Position numbers and translations under genes: made by a program
The notes under the pieces: generated by a model
The model's database searches: none
What the model saw: the letters and a program-made list of their open reading frames with translations, nothing else
What the model was told of the DNA's origin: nothing
Source: Rhodobacteraceae bacterium UBA6213
GTDB lineage: Bacteria; Pseudomonadota; Alphaproteobacteria; Rhodobacterales; Rhodobacteraceae
NCBI GenBank assembly: GCA_002421605.1
Contig: DISJ01000009.1
Coordinates: forward strand, 317,719 to 381,718
Length of the DNA stretch: 64,000 bases
Reading direction: 5' to 3'
Shown: positions 27,231 to 36,708 of the stretch, piece after piece
Layout: each line of letters begins with the position of its first letter
Position numbering within the stretch: position 1 is the first letter of the stretch

Positions 27231-29789
27231 TCAGTCGAGTTTGCGCACGATTTCTTCGCGCGTGAAGATCTCGATCACGTCGTCCTTGCGCACGTCGTCG
27301 TAGTTTTCGAACGCCATGCCGCATTCCTGGCCCGAGATGACTTCTTTCACCTCGTCCTTGAAGCGCTTCAGCGTCTTCAGCGTGCCCTCGTGTATCACCA
27401 CGTCGTCGCGCAACAGCCGCACCCCCGCCGAGCGTTGTGCAACGCCCTCGGTGACCAAGCAGCCAGCAACCTTGCCGACGTTGGAAACCTTGAAGACTTC
27501 GAGAACCTTGGCGTAGCCGATAAAGGTTTCGCGGATCTCGTTCTTCAACAGCCCCGAAGCGGCCGCCTTGATGTCATCCACCAGATCATAAATGATCGAG
27601 TAATAGCGGATTTCGACGCCCTTCTGGTTGGCACTTGCGCGTGCCGGCGCATTTGCCCGCACGTTAAAGCCGATCACCGGCGCACCAGAGGCTTCGGCTA
27701 GGCCGATATCGCTTTCGGTAATGGCACCAACACCCGAATGCAGCACGCGTACGCGCACCTCGTCGTTGCCGATCTTGTCCATTGCCTGTGCGATTGCCTC
27801 CGCAGAACCCTGCACGTCGGCCTTCACCAGAATCGGCAACTCTGCCACCGACTTATCGGCCTTGGCCTTGGCCATCAGCTGTTCCAGCGTCGTTGCAGCA
27901 CCCGCCGCCGCGCGCTTGTCACGCGCCAGCTTGATGCGGTAGTCGGCAATTTCGCGGGCCTGCGCCTCGGTCTCAACCACGTTCAACACGTCGCCTGCTT
28001 GCGGTGTGCCGCTTAGGCCCAGCACTTCGACCGGCACCGAAGGCCCGGCCACTTCAACGCGTTCGCCATGATCGTTGATCAGCGCGCGCACCTTGCCCCA
28101 CTGCTCGCCGACCACGAAGATGTCGCCAAGGCGCAGCGTGCCGTTTTGCACCAGCACCGTCGCCACCGGGCCACGGCCCACGTCAAGCTTGGCTTCGATC
28201 ACCGCACCCAGCGCCGAACGCTCGGCATTGGCGCGCAAATCAAGCAGTTCGGCCTGCAGCGAGATCGCCTCAAGCAGTTTGTCGAGCCCTTTTCCGGTTT
28301 TTGCCGAAACTTCGACATCAAGCACGTCGCCCGACATTTCCTCGACCACCACCGAGTGCTGCAACAGATCGGTGCGCACTTTTTGCGGATTGGCCTCGTA
28401 TTTGTCGATCTTGTTGATCGCCACGATCATCGGCACATTGGCGGCGCGGGCGTGGTTGATTGCCTCGATGGTTTGCGGCATCACCGCGTCATCGGCCGCT
28501 ACCACCAGCACCACAATGTCGGTTACCTGCGCACCGCGTGCGCGCATCGAGGTAAACGCCGCGTGGCCGGGCGTGTCGAGGAAGGTCAGCACAGCGCCGG
28601 TATCGGTTGTTACCTGATAGGCACCGATGTGCTGCGTAATGCCGCCCGCCTCGCCCGTCGCAACGGTCGTGTGGCGGATCGCATCGAGGATCGAAGTCTT
28701 GCCGTGGTCAACGTGGCCCATGATGGTCACCACCGGCGGGCGCGGCGCAAGGTGTTCGGCCTTGTCCACAACGGTGTCGATCACATGCTCAACGTCGGCA
28801 TCCGAAACCCGCAGCGCGCGGTGACCGAATTCTTCGACCACAAGCTCGGCAGTATCGGCGTCGATGGTTTCATTGATCGAAACCATCATGCCCATTTTCA
28901 TCAGGCTCTTGACCACGTCAGCAGCACGTTCAGCCATGCGGTTGGCCAGTTCCGAAACCACGATCGCCTCGGGCAGCCGCACATCGCGCACCTGCTTTTC
29001 GGGCTTCACATGGATGCCCATCGCTTTTTGACGGGCTTTTTCTTGCTTGCGCTTCATCGCGGCCATGCTGCGCTGACGCCCACCTTCGCCGTCGATGGCG
29101 TCAGTAAGGCTCAGCTTGCCGGTGCGGCGCGCGTTGTCGTTGGTCTTGGCCTTGCCGCGCGCGTCGCGGTCGGTTGCGCCACCGCCCCGCTCGTCGCGGT
29201 CACGGTCGGTCTTGCGCGGGCCAACGGTTACGACACCTTTGGTGGCGGCGCGGCTGGCGGCTGCCTCGGCGGCGGCCGGGTCAAGGGGCGCATCGGCCTT
29301 GGAGCCACCTGCGGGCTTGCGGACCTCTTCTTTTTTCTTCTCGCGGGTTTCGGCGTCGCGCAGACGGCGCGCTTCTTCCTCGGCCCTTTGCAGCAAGGCT
29401 TCTTCGCGCTCGCGCTCTTCGCGGGCCTTGGCCTCTGCCTCGGCTACACGCAACGCGCGCTCTTCGTCGCGTTGTTTGTCTTCGATCGCGCGACGCGCTG
29501 CATCTTCGGCATCGCGCGCCTTTGCGGCACGCAGCGCCGCCATGCGGCGGTCCATTTCGGCATCTGAAATGCCGGCGGGACGCTTGGCAGGATCGCCCGC
29601 AGATGGCGAAGAGCCGCCGGGGGCGGGTGCCCGTGTCACTGGCGCACCCGGCTTGGGCACCAGAACGCGTTTGCGCTTGGTCTCGACCACCACGCTTTTG
29701 GTCCGGCCGTGGCTGAAGCTCTGCTTCACCTGTCCGGGGCGGCTTGCGCCACCAAGACCGAGAGGTTTTTTGCCGTCAGTATCGTTCAT
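27231..29789 (-). CDS. infB: Translation initiation factor IF-2
   Basis: An 852-residue GTPase that brings fMet-tRNA to the 30S subunit and promotes 50S joining. A long charged N-terminal region (about 1-260), rich in Arg, Glu and Ala, contains a coiled coil. The IF2-N domain lies at about 265-335. The GTPase motifs are GHVDHGKTS (about 361), DTPGHAAF and NKID, and the two beta-barrel domains and the C-terminal fMet-binding domain follow. Its start overlaps the ylxR stop by four bases, so it is the last gene of the rimP-nusA-ylxR-infB operon, which ends at the UUCG terminator. Confidence 0.97.
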   Translation of the reverse strand: MNDTDGKKPLGLGGASRPGQVKQSFSHGRTKSVVVETKRKRVLVPKPGAPVTRAPAPGGSSPSAGDPAKRPAGISDAEMDRRMAALRAAKARDAEDAARRAIEDKQRDEERALRVAEAEAKAREEREREEALLQRAEEEARRLRDAETREKKKEEVRKPAGGSKADAPLDPAAAEAAASRAATKGVVTVGPRKTDRDRDERGGGATDRDARGKAKTNDNARRTGKLSLTDAIDGEGGRQRSMAAMKRKQEKARQKAMGIHVKPEKQVRDVRLPEAIVVSELANRMAERAADVVKSLMKMGMMVSINETIDADTAELVVEEFGHRALRVSDADVEHVIDTVVDKAEHLAPRPPVVTIMGHVDHGKTSILDAIRHTTVATGEAGGITQHIGAYQVTTDTGAVLTFLDTPGHAAFTSMRARGAQVTDIVVLVVAADDAVMPQTIEAINHARAANVPMIVAINKIDKYEANPQKVRTDLLQHSVVVEEMSGDVLDVEVSAKTGKGLDKLLEAISLQAELLDLRANAERSALGAVIEAKLDVGRGPVATVLVQNGTLRLGDIFVVGEQWGKVRALINDHGERVEVAGPSVPVEVLGLSGTPQAGDVLNVVETEAQAREIADYRIKLARDKRAAAGAATTLEQLMAKAKADKSVAELPILVKADVQGSAEAIAQAMDKIGNDEVRVRVLHSGVGAITESDIGLAEASGAPVIGFNVRANAPARASANQKGVEIRYYSIIYDLVDDIKAAASGLLKNEIRETFIGYAKVLEVFKVSNVGKVAGCLVTEGVAQRSAGVRLLRDDVVIHEGTLKTLKRFKDEVKEVISGQECGMAFENYDDVRKDDVIEIFTREEIVRKLD

Positions 29790-30415
29790 GCCGTCTTCGT
29801 ATCCTTCTCGGCGGTCGTGCCGCCGTCCCGCTTGCGCAGACCTGTAAGTCTCGCAGCATCGACTTTTACCCGTGAGGTGAGTCCGCCAGCCGCAAGCGCG
29901 CCGTGTATGGCATGATCGCGGCCGAAAGCCAAACCCAATTCCGACGCGGTGAGGCAGCCAAACCAGCGCCCGCCTTCGGGCGTCCAGAGCTTGCCCTTGC
30001 CGCGGTCCGATCCGTCAGAAGCCTGCAGCAGAACCTTTGCGCGGCCCTCTGAAAGCCAGCCCTTGACCTTTTCAAAGCCGCAGACCGCCCTGCCCGACTT
30101 TCGCGCCAGCGAAACAAGGTCAACCACCCGATGCGCCAGCCCCGCCTCGACCAGATCAACCAACCCCTCGGGCAGGGTCACCGGTTCCTTGGCGGCGCGG
30201 GCGAAAAGGCCCTTCTTGACCGCTTTTTCCAGCACATCCCGCTCTGCCGTGACCCAGATTCCCCGGCCCGGCAGCTTTTCCGCCAGATCGGGGTAGACCA
30301 TGTTGTCGGGCCCCACGACAAAGCGGATGAGCCCGGCCTTGGGCTGCACCTCGCCGGTGACGATGCACCGACGTTCTGGGTCTTCCGGAGTTTTGTCCTG
30401 GCCGCCGCGTGTCAT
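29786..30415 (-). CDS. YlxR (DUF448)-L7Ae fusion RNA-binding protein
   Basis: A 209-residue fusion. The N-terminal YlxR domain (about 15-90) contains [21 protein letters not shown] and [15 protein letters not shown]. An L7Ae/YlxQ-like domain follows (about 105-190), with [18 protein letters not shown] and [16 protein letters not shown]. Both parts bind RNA in their families; in Firmicutes they are separate small genes in the nusA-infB operon. ATG at 30415 is chosen because it lies 19 bases after the nusA stop with GGAA upstream; a longer frame would run into nusA. The precise role is unknown. Confidence 0.88.
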   Translation of the reverse strand: MTRGGQDKTPEDPERRCIVTGEVQPKAGLIRFVVGPDNMVYPDLAEKLPGRGIWVTAERDVLEKAVKKGLFARAAKEPVTLPEGLVDLVEAGLAHRVVDLVSLARKSGRAVCGFEKVKGWLSEGRAKVLLQASDGSDRGKGKLWTPEGGRWFGCLTASELGLAFGRDHAIHGALAAGGLTSRVKVDAARLTGLRKRDGGTTAEKDTKTA

Positions 30416-30434
30416 ATTGGGTTCCGGGGCTGAA

Positions 30435-32057
30435 TCAGGCCCCGACCTCCTCATCATTTTCATCGTCGCTGGTCGCGACTGCTTCGACCGCCTCCAGTTC
30501 CGAAGGATCGACCCAACCCAGTTGGACACGCGCGGTCATCACCAGATGCTGCGCTTCCTCAAGGCTCATATCGAACTTCTCAAGCAAACCTTCATCCTTC
30601 ACCCGCGCGCCATTCACCGTGGTCCAGCCACCGGCCAACTCCCAGTCAGCACAGGTTGCAAAGTCTTCCAGCGTTTTCACGCCGTCATTTGCCAGCGCTT
30701 CCAACATCTGCGGGGTCAGCCCTTCAAAGTCGATCAGGCTCTGCTCGACGCCCAGCGCCACAGCGGCTTCCATCGCCTTGCGGTTCTGGCTGTCGATGTA
30801 TTCGCGTGCGCGGGCCTGCAATTCGCCTGCGGTGCCTTCATCGACACCTTCGATCGACATCAACTCTTCAAGATCGACATAGGCGACCTCTTCAAGGCTG
30901 GTAAAGCCCTCCGCCACCAGAAGCTGCGCGAAGAACTCGTCCAGATCGAGCGAGTCGACAAAAAGCTTGGTGCGCTCAGAAAACTCGGCCTGACGGCGCG
31001 TGCTTTCGTCGGCTTCGGTCATGATGTCGATGTCGAGTCCGGTCAGCTGGCTGGCCAGCCGCACGTTCTGCCCGCGCCGCCCGATGGCCAGCGAAAGCTG
31101 CTCGTCCGGCACCACCACCACGATCTTGCCGGCCTCTTCGTCGATCACCACCTTGGAAACTTCGGCGGGTTGCAGCGCGTTGACAAGGAAGGTCGCCTGG
31201 TCAGCGTTCCACGGAATGATGTCGATCTTTTCGCCCTGCAATTCGCCGACCACCGCCTGCACGCGGCTACCGCGCATACCGACACAAGCACCCACCGGGT
31301 CGATCGAGTTATCATAGCTGATGACTGCAATCTTGGCGCGGCTGCCGGGGTCACGCGCCACGGCCTTGATTTCGATGATGCCGTCGTAGATTTCCGGCAC
31401 TTCCATCTTGAACAGCTCGGCCATGAACTGCGGGTCGGTGCGCGACAGGAAGACCTGCGGGCCCCGCGGTTCGCGCCGTACATCCTTGATGTAGGAACGG
31501 ATGCGGTCGTTGGGGCGGAAGCTTTCGCGCCCGATCCGCTCGTTGCGGCGCAGGATCGCTTCGCCACGGCCGATATCGACGATGATGTTGCCGTATTCCT
31601 CGCGCTTGACCACGCCGTTGATGATCGTGCCCTTGCGCCCGACGAATTCTTCGAACTGGCGGTCGCGCTCGGCTTCGCGCACTTTTTGAAGGATCACCTG
31701 CTTGGCGCTCTGCGCCGCGATGCGGCCCAGATCGACCGGAGGCACCTCGTCGATGATCTCATCGCCCACCTTGGGCTCGGCAAGATACGGCTTCGCCTGC
31801 TCAACGGTCAGTTGCGCTTGATAGTTTTCAACCGCTTCGTCCTCGACCACGGTGCGCACGCGCGTAAACGTCGCCCGCCCGGTTTTGCGGTCGATCGCCA
31901 CGCGAATGTCCATCTCCGCGCCGTAGCGCGATTTGGCGGCACGGGCGAGGCTGTCTTCCATCGCCTGGATCACCAGTTCCGGGTCGATCATCTTCTCGCG
32001 TGCTACCGCCTCGGCGGTTTGCAGAAGTTCTAGCTGGTTGGCCGAGGTAATCGCCAT
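30435..32057 (-). CDS. nusA: Transcription termination/antitermination protein NusA
   Basis: A 540-residue RNA polymerase-binding protein. It has the NusA N-domain (1-125), an S1 domain (about 134-200, with GTIINGVVKREEYGNIIVDI), two KH domains (about 230-380, with GACVGMRGSRVQAV and LAIGRRGQNVRLASQL) and two acidic helix-hairpin-helix repeats in the C-terminal 180 residues. The latter modulate pausing and termination. ATG at 32057 follows GGAGGAAGAC at ideal spacing; an earlier in-frame ATG falls inside rimP. Since NusA itself stimulates intrinsic termination, the terminator in the operon leader (32714-32743) could be a feedback point (inferred). Confidence 0.97.
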   Translation of the reverse strand: MAITSANQLELLQTAEAVAREKMIDPELVIQAMEDSLARAAKSRYGAEMDIRVAIDRKTGRATFTRVRTVVEDEAVENYQAQLTVEQAKPYLAEPKVGDEIIDEVPPVDLGRIAAQSAKQVILQKVREAERDRQFEEFVGRKGTIINGVVKREEYGNIIVDIGRGEAILRRNERIGRESFRPNDRIRSYIKDVRREPRGPQVFLSRTDPQFMAELFKMEVPEIYDGIIEIKAVARDPGSRAKIAVISYDNSIDPVGACVGMRGSRVQAVVGELQGEKIDIIPWNADQATFLVNALQPAEVSKVVIDEEAGKIVVVVPDEQLSLAIGRRGQNVRLASQLTGLDIDIMTEADESTRRQAEFSERTKLFVDSLDLDEFFAQLLVAEGFTSLEEVAYVDLEELMSIEGVDEGTAGELQARAREYIDSQNRKAMEAAVALGVEQSLIDFEGLTPQMLEALANDGVKTLEDFATCADWELAGGWTTVNGARVKDEGLLEKFDMSLEEAQHLVMTARVQLGWVDPSELEAVEAVATSDDENDEEVGA

Positions 32058-32076
32058 GTCTTCCTCCGGGGGGTGG

Positions 32077-32700
32077 TCAGTGTTGGGTCGGGGTGGCGTC
32101 GGGGGCGGTTTCGCCCGCGTCTTCGTCGCCTTCGGTTTCGTCAATTTCGTCAAACTCAGATTCGTCGATGCTGCCCGCTTCGGTGCGTTGGCGCAGCATT
32201 TCGGCAATCAGCGCCTCGGTCAGGATCAGCTTGGCATCAGCCAGCCAGTCGAACTTGAGCCCGATGGTCAATTCGCCGTCCGGTCCTTCGGGCAGGGTAA
32301 TCAATACCTCGTCGCCCTCGGTGCCTGCCAGAATACCCTTGAAACGTTTGCGCCCGTCGATCTGCGCCTCGGTTTCAATCCGCGCTTCGTAGCCCTGCCA
32401 GACATCAAAATCCTTCAGGCGGGTCAGCGGGCGGTCAATGCCGGGGCTGGATACTTCAAGCGTATAGGGCTCTGAGATCGGGTCTTCCACGTCAAGCGCC
32501 GCAGAAACCCCGGTCGAAATCTTCGCGCAATCGGCCACGTCAATACCGCCTTCAGGGCGGTCTGCCATGATCTGCAGCGTCTTGTTCAACCCGCCCATCA
32601 GGCGAATACGCACCAGCTCAAAGCCAAGGCCCTCGATCACCGGGCCCACAATGGCCGCCATGCGCTGGTCGATGGCGGCTTTGGCAATCAGATCGGTCAT
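32077..32700 (-). CDS. rimP: Ribosome maturation factor RimP
   Basis: A 207-residue protein needed for 30S subunit maturation. The N-domain contains [23 protein letters not shown], and the C-terminal SH3-like domain contains [11 protein letters not shown] (residues about 95-105) with [12 protein letters not shown]. The C-terminus (last 35 residues) is strongly acidic. ATG at 32700 is preferred; the frame remains open upstream, but that stretch covers the terminator hairpin and promoter and has no family similarity. It is the first gene of the rimP-nusA-ylxR-infB operon and has only a weak ribosome binding site. Confidence 0.93.
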   Translation of the reverse strand: MTDLIAKAAIDQRMAAIVGPVIEGLGFELVRIRLMGGLNKTLQIMADRPEGGIDVADCAKISTGVSAALDVEDPISEPYTLEVSSPGIDRPLTRLKDFDVWQGYEARIETEAQIDGRKRFKGILAGTEGDEVLITLPEGPDGELTIGLKFDWLADAKLILTEALIAEMLRQRTEAGSIDESEFDEIDETEGDEDAGETAPDATPTQH

Positions 32701-32713
32701 AGATGGTGCTTTC

Positions 32714-32743
32714 AAAACAAAAAACGGGCCGTCGCGGCCCGTT
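32714..32743 (-). terminator. Intrinsic terminator in the leader of the rimP-nusA-infB operon
   Basis: On the minus strand an 8-bp perfect stem (AACGGGCC with GGCCCGTT) and a five-base loop are followed directly by TTTTGTTTT, a strong Rho-independent terminator. It ends 13 bases before the rimP start codon. It could terminate tspO transcripts coming from upstream. A candidate promoter at 32796-32824 would also feed into it, making it a leader attenuator for the operon. Confidence 0.8.
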
Positions 32744-32795
32744 GTCTCATTCGGTGGGCTGCGAGTTTGGACCCCGCTGCGCCGCTGTTGAATGC

Positions 32796-32824
32796 CATAT
32801 AGGCGAAAGGTCGTCGCGGCGCAA
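32796..32824 (-). promoter_or_regulatory. Candidate promoter of the rimP-nusA-infB operon
   Basis: On the minus strand, TTGCGC (32824-32819) and TATATG (32801-32796) are 17 bases apart. With the preceding C it reads CTTGCG, so an RpoH-like reading is possible as well as sigma-70. Transcription would start near 32788 and give a leader of about 88 bases containing the terminator at 32714-32743. Motif match by eye only. Confidence 0.5.
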
Positions 32825-32877
32825 GAAAGATTCAAGATGCTGGCAGTTGGGCGCGCGGCCCTATGCCCCGCAGTCGC

Positions 32878-33333
32878 TCAGCTCGGTTCCGGGTTGTCGC
32901 GCCAGATGCGATAGTTCAGCGCCATCGCCACACATAGCCACGCAAGATACGGCACCATCAACACGCTTGCCAACCAATCAAGCGCCCAGAAGTTCCAGAC
33001 CAGCCCTGCCACCACCAGCCAAAGCACGCCGATGATCGCAAACCCCGCGCCCTTCTTGCGCGCGCCGAAAAACACCGGTGTCCAGAGCGTGTTGAGCGCG
33101 ATCTGCAAGGCCCAAAGCCCCAGCGCAAAGCCCGCCCCCGGCACCATTGCCACTCGCGCGGCGGCGTAGGCGCTCAGCGTGTAAATCGTGGTCCATGCTA
33201 GCGGAAAAACCCATCCCGGCGGGGTCCAGTTGGGCCGGATCAGGCTTTGATACCAGTCGCCCGGCTTGAAAAAGCTGCCACTGGCCGCCGCCGTGGCGGA
33301 CGCGGCGAGAAATACCAAAAACAGGGACCACAT
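32878..33333 (-). CDS. tspO: TspO/MBR family tryptophan-rich sensory protein
   Basis: A 151-residue protein with five membrane helices, rich in tryptophan. The motifs WYQSLIRPNWTPPGWVFPLAWT and ALNTLWTPVFFGA are those of TspO/peripheral benzodiazepine receptor homologues, called CrtK in Rhodobacter. The family binds porphyrins and cholesterol-like ligands and, in R. sphaeroides, affects expression of photosynthesis genes in response to oxygen. ATG at 33333 has AGGAG seven bases upstream, so it beats the in-frame ATG at 33348, which precedes that site. Two palindromes lie upstream (33491-33523). Confidence 0.93.
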   Translation of the reverse strand: MWSLFLVFLAASATAAASGSFFKPGDWYQSLIRPNWTPPGWVFPLAWTTIYTLSAYAAARVAMVPGAGFALGLWALQIALNTLWTPVFFGARKKGAGFAIIGVLWLVVAGLVWNFWALDWLASVLMVPYLAWLCVAMALNYRIWRDNPEPS

Positions 33334-33490
33334 GGCAAATCTCCTCATCGTGCAATTATGCTGCTAGGGCCTTAGATAGGCAGGCGCGCTTGCCAAAGCA
33401 TCCAGCCCGGGGCGGAATATTTTGGGCGGGTCCACTCAATGGCCCGAGAACTTCTTGCCAAAAAGTTAAAGGTTTTTCTTTAATGTAGCA

Positions 33491-33508
33491 ATATCAATGT
33501 ATTGATAT
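33491..33508. promoter_or_regulatory. 18-bp inverted repeat upstream of tspO (candidate operator)
   Basis: ATATCAAT and ATTGATAT form perfect 8-bp arms around a two-base centre GT, in an AT-rich island between the pip stop and tspO. The AT content is unlike the surrounding GC-rich coding DNA. A dimeric regulator site is a reasonable reading, but the regulator is unknown. Confidence 0.45.
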
Positions 33509-33513
33509 GTATA

Positions 33514-33523
33514 TCACGCGTGA
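33514..33523. promoter_or_regulatory. 10-bp palindrome TCACGCGTGA upstream of tspO
   Basis: A perfect 10-bp palindrome sits five bases from the 18-bp inverted repeat and three bases from the pip stop codon. It may be part of the same regulatory region or a chance match. Confidence 0.3.
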
Positions 33524-33525
33524 AA

Positions 33526-34497
33526 TCACGGCCTTAGCGCGTTCATTACCCGCAGCAATTCGGCGGTAATCGGTGGTTCCGAAAGCGCGTGGCCCGCTGC
33601 CGCCACCAGCCGCAATTCGGCCTTGGCCCAGCCATCGGCCAGCTTCCACGCCGTCGTGGGGGGGCAGACCATGTCGAGCCGACCTTGCACGATAATAGCC
33701 GGAATATGCTCGATCCGGTGGCGGTCGCGCAGAATCTGGCCGTCAACCTCCAGAAAGGCGCGGTTCTGGAAGTAGTGGTTTTCAAGCCGCGCAAAAGTGC
33801 GGGCATACTCCGCAGGCGCCTCGGCGATGCTCGCGTCGCCATCGACGCTTGCCAGCGCGTTTTCCCAATGCGCCCAGATCCGCGCGAATCGCGCCTCTGT
33901 CGCCCAGTCGCCGCTGAAAAGACGTTGGTGGTAGGCCCCGATCAGATTGCCCCGCTCTGCCTCGGGAACCATGCTTTTGAACTGCTTCCACAGATCCGGC
34001 CAGAACGCCCCGGCGCCGCCGCCATAAAACCAGTCAAGCTCGGCCTGAGTGGCCAAAAAAATTCCCCGCAGCACCAATTGGCGCACTCTTTCGGGGTGCG
34101 CCTCGGCGTATAAAAGCGCCAGTGTCGCGCCCCAGCTGCCGCCAAACACAATGAAATCTTCTATCCCGAGCGCGGTGCGGATGGCCTCGATATCGCCGAT
34201 CAGATGCGCGGTGGTGTTGGACTCGACCGAAGCAGAAGGCCGCGAGCGCCCGCAACCACGCTGATCGAACAGCACCACGCGGTAAACGCCGGGGTCAAAA
34301 TAGCGTCGCATCGCAGGGCTTGCGCCACCGCCCGGCCCGCCGTGCAACACCAACACGGTGCGCCCTTTCGGATTGCCGCATTGTTCGACATAAATCCGGT
34401 GCCCGTCGCCCACCTCCAGCATGCGCTGATCGAAGGGCTCTACCGGCGGGTAGAGAAAGGCTGCGCTGGTGCGCTTTTGGGCTGCGGTTCGGTCCAT
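33526..34497 (-). CDS. pip: Proline iminopeptidase
   Basis: A 323-residue alpha/beta-hydrolase that removes N-terminal proline from peptides (family S33). The oxyanion region is LHGGPGGG, the nucleophile elbow [10 protein letters not shown] holds the catalytic Ser, and the Asp and His lie in [10 protein letters not shown] and [10 protein letters not shown]. The length is typical. ATG at 34497 gives the standard N-terminus; the frame upstream is open, but it covers the divergent ubiG promoter region and has no family similarity. It diverges from ubiG with a 64-base gap. Confidence 0.93.
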   Translation of the reverse strand: MDRTAAQKRTSAAFLYPPVEPFDQRMLEVGDGHRIYVEQCGNPKGRTVLVLHGGPGGGASPAMRRYFDPGVYRVVLFDQRGCGRSRPSASVESNTTAHLIGDIEAIRTALGIEDFIVFGGSWGATLALLYAEAHPERVRQLVLRGIFLATQAELDWFYGGGAGAFWPDLWKQFKSMVPEAERGNLIGAYHQRLFSGDWATEARFARIWAHWENALASVDGDASIAEAPAEYARTFARLENHYFQNRAFLEVDGQILRDRHRIEHIPAIIVQGRLDMVCPPTTAWKLADGWAKAELRLVAAAGHALSEPPITAELLRVMNALRP

Positions 34498-34561
34498 GGC
34501 TCGACTATATAGCGCCAAGGCGCCGCCCGCCACGGTTGCCAAACAGAAATCGGAGACGCAG

Positions 34562-35305
34562 ATGCAAAACCCCGCCAGCTCGATCGACCCCGAAGAAGTT
34601 GCCAAGTTCGAGGCCATGTCCGCCGAGTGGTGGGATCCGAACGGCAAGTTCAAGCCGCTGCATCTGATGAACCCTTGCAGGCTGGAATACCTGACCACCC
34701 AGATCGCCGCCGAGTTTGGCCGTGATCTTGCTGCCCCCCTTCCATTTGAAGGCTTGCGTATTCTTGATATCGGCTGCGGTGGCGGGCTTTTGTCAGAACC
34801 GATGGCGCGGCTGGGTGCCGAGGTGGTGGGCGCCGACGCCGCCCCCCGCAACATCCCGGTGGCGCGCCTGCACGCCGAGGCGCAGGGGCTTGCGATCGAC
34901 TACCGCAACACTACCGCCGAAGCCTTGGCCGAGGCAGGCGAGCAGTTCGACGTGGTGCTGAACATGGAGGTGGTCGAACATGTGGCTGATCCGCAGGCGT
35001 TTTTAACCACTTGTCAGGTGTTGCTGAAAAAGGGCGGGCTGATGCTTTGCTCGACGCTGAACCGCAATCCGAAAAGCTATGTGATGGCTATTTTCGGCGC
35101 CGAGGTAGTGATGCGCTGGCTGCCCAAGGGCACGCACGACTGGTCGAAGTTCATCACGCCTGACGAGCTTTACACGCTCATCCGCGGCGCGGGCCTGGAG
35201 CCGGTGGACCGCAAGGGAATGGTTTTCAACCCGGTCAGCTGGCGCTGGAGCCTTTCTGCGCGCGATCTTTCGGTCAACTACGTCACCGCCAGCGTGAAGC
35301 GCTAG
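34562..35305 (+). CDS. ubiG: Ubiquinone biosynthesis O-methyltransferase UbiG
   Basis: A 247-residue SAM-dependent methyltransferase that carries out both O-methylations in ubiquinone synthesis. Diagnostic phrases are [20 protein letters not shown] near the N-terminus, the SAM motif [30 protein letters not shown] and [15 protein letters not shown] at 34562 follows GGAGACGCAG and gives the normal start. It is convergent with the glutamine-synthetase-like gene, with three bases between the stop codons. Confidence 0.96.
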   Translation: MQNPASSIDPEEVAKFEAMSAEWWDPNGKFKPLHLMNPCRLEYLTTQIAAEFGRDLAAPLPFEGLRILDIGCGGGLLSEPMARLGAEVVGADAAPRNIPVARLHAEAQGLAIDYRNTTAEALAEAGEQFDVVLNMEVVEHVADPQAFLTTCQVLLKKGGLMLCSTLNRNPKSYVMAIFGAEVVMRWLPKGTHDWSKFITPDELYTLIRGAGLEPVDRKGMVFNPVSWRWSLSARDLSVNYVTASVKR

Positions 35306-35308
35306 TCC

Positions 35309-36697
35309 TCAGACCGTGTGCAGGTAGAGGTCGTAATCGACATCAGCGATGGTGCGCGCCACCCGGGCGTATTCGGCGGCCTTGATGGCGCAGAAGGTGC
35401 GGTGCATGTCCGCCCCAAGCGCATCGCGCAGAAAAACCGAATCGGTCGCCGCGCGGATCGCCTCGCGCCAGTCGCCGGGAATCGGCAGCGCGTCGGCTTC
35501 GCCCGCGTAGCCGTTGCCGGTGGTTTCCGGGCCAGGGTCGATGCGTTCGGCCAGACCCTTGCGCACCCCGGCCAGCACGGTTGCTGCAACGAGGTAGGGG
35601 TTGGCATCGACGCCTGCGGGGCGGTGTTCGACCCGCCGCGCGGCCACCGGGCCTGCGGGAATGCGCAGCGCGACCGAGCGGTTGTTCACGCCCCAGCTTG
35701 GGCTGACTGGCGCATAGCTTTGGCTGGCAAAACGGCGCCAGCTGTTGGCGTGAGGCGCAAAGACCAGCATCGATTCGCCCATCGTCTGGCGTAGCCCGCC
35801 GATCGCGTGGCGAATCGTGTCATTCCACAGGCCTTCCTGCGCCTCGGCAAAGACATTGCGCCCGGCTTCATCCAGCAGCGAGACGTGAAAGTGCATGCCG
35901 GAGCCTGCGTATTTCTCCACCGGCTTGGCCATGAAGCAGGCGGTGACGCCATGCCTGCGCGCTTGCAAGCGCACGATCCGCTTGAGGCGCACCAGATCGT
36001 CGGCGGCGGCCAGCACATCGGTGCGGTAATGCAGCGTCAGTTCGTACTGCCCCGGCGCGTATTCCGAAATGACAGTTTCAGCCTTGATCCCCATTTGCTC
36101 GGCGGCGCGGTATATATCCGAGAAAAGCGGCTCCATCCCGTGCAAATGATCGACCGAATACACCTCGGTCTTGTCCGATCGCCGCCCGTCGAGCACTGCC
36201 GCGGCAGGGCGCGCGTAGCCCTGATCGTCAAGCTTGGGGTCGAGCAGAAAGAACTCCAGCTCAAATGCCGCTGCCGGATAAAGCCCCCCGGTGGCCATGG
36301 CCTGCACCTGCCGGGCCAGCGCATGACGCGGATCCGAAGTCATTTCGGCGCCGTCGAGGTGATACATGCTCATCAGCAATTCGCCGCGCGGTGGGTTGGT
36401 GCCGTGCATGGGTTTCAGGCTGCCCTGTATTGGCCAGGCGCGCAGGTCGCCATCGCCCTGATCCCAGATCAGCCCCGTTTCGTGCACATCTTCACCGCAG
36501 ATATCGAGCCCGAGGATCGAAATCGGCAGGTGCCGCCCGCCGGAATACAGCCCGATCAGTTCGTGCCGCCGGATGATCTTGCCGCGCCCGATGCCATTGG
36601 CGTCGCTCAGCACGATGTCGAACGCCTCGATCTCGGGGTGCGCGGCAAGAAAGGCTTCCGCTTCGGCGGGGGTGGAACCGGTAGGCGATTGGGTCAT
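35309..36697 (-). CDS. Glutamine synthetase family ligase (PuuA/GlnT-like)
   Basis: A 462-residue glutamine-synthetase fold enzyme. The beta-grasp N-domain covers about 1-115. The catalytic domain holds the metal ligand region AAFELEFFLLD, YAPGQYELTLHYRTD, KYAGSGMHFHVSL and RVEHRPAGVDANPYL. It lacks features that would make it the main GlnA, and its sequence type is closer to gamma-glutamyl-polyamine or -amine synthetases. The likely reaction is ATP-dependent joining of glutamate to an amine; the amine is unknown. It is 11 bases from a class III aminotransferase, which suggests a joint amine-degradation step (inferred). Confidence 0.8.
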   Translation of the reverse strand: MTQSPTGSTPAEAEAFLAAHPEIEAFDIVLSDANGIGRGKIIRRHELIGLYSGGRHLPISILGLDICGEDVHETGLIWDQGDGDLRAWPIQGSLKPMHGTNPPRGELLMSMYHLDGAEMTSDPRHALARQVQAMATGGLYPAAAFELEFFLLDPKLDDQGYARPAAAVLDGRRSDKTEVYSVDHLHGMEPLFSDIYRAAEQMGIKAETVISEYAPGQYELTLHYRTDVLAAADDLVRLKRIVRLQARRHGVTACFMAKPVEKYAGSGMHFHVSLLDEAGRNVFAEAQEGLWNDTIRHAIGGLRQTMGESMLVFAPHANSWRRFASQSYAPVSPSWGVNNRSVALRIPAGPVAARRVEHRPAGVDANPYLVAATVLAGVRKGLAERIDPGPETTGNGYAGEADALPIPGDWREAIRAATDSVFLRDALGADMHRTFCAIKAAEYARVARTIADVDYDLYLHTV

Positions 36698-36708
36698 GGG
36701 ACGGACTT

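Noticed and set aside
30300..32033. A long plus-strand open frame opposite nusA
   Set aside because: Antisense shadow of nusA and ylxR; the composition is unlike a real protein and no start signal is present. The same applies to 28068-29567 (opposite infB) and 41773-42807 (opposite mnhA).
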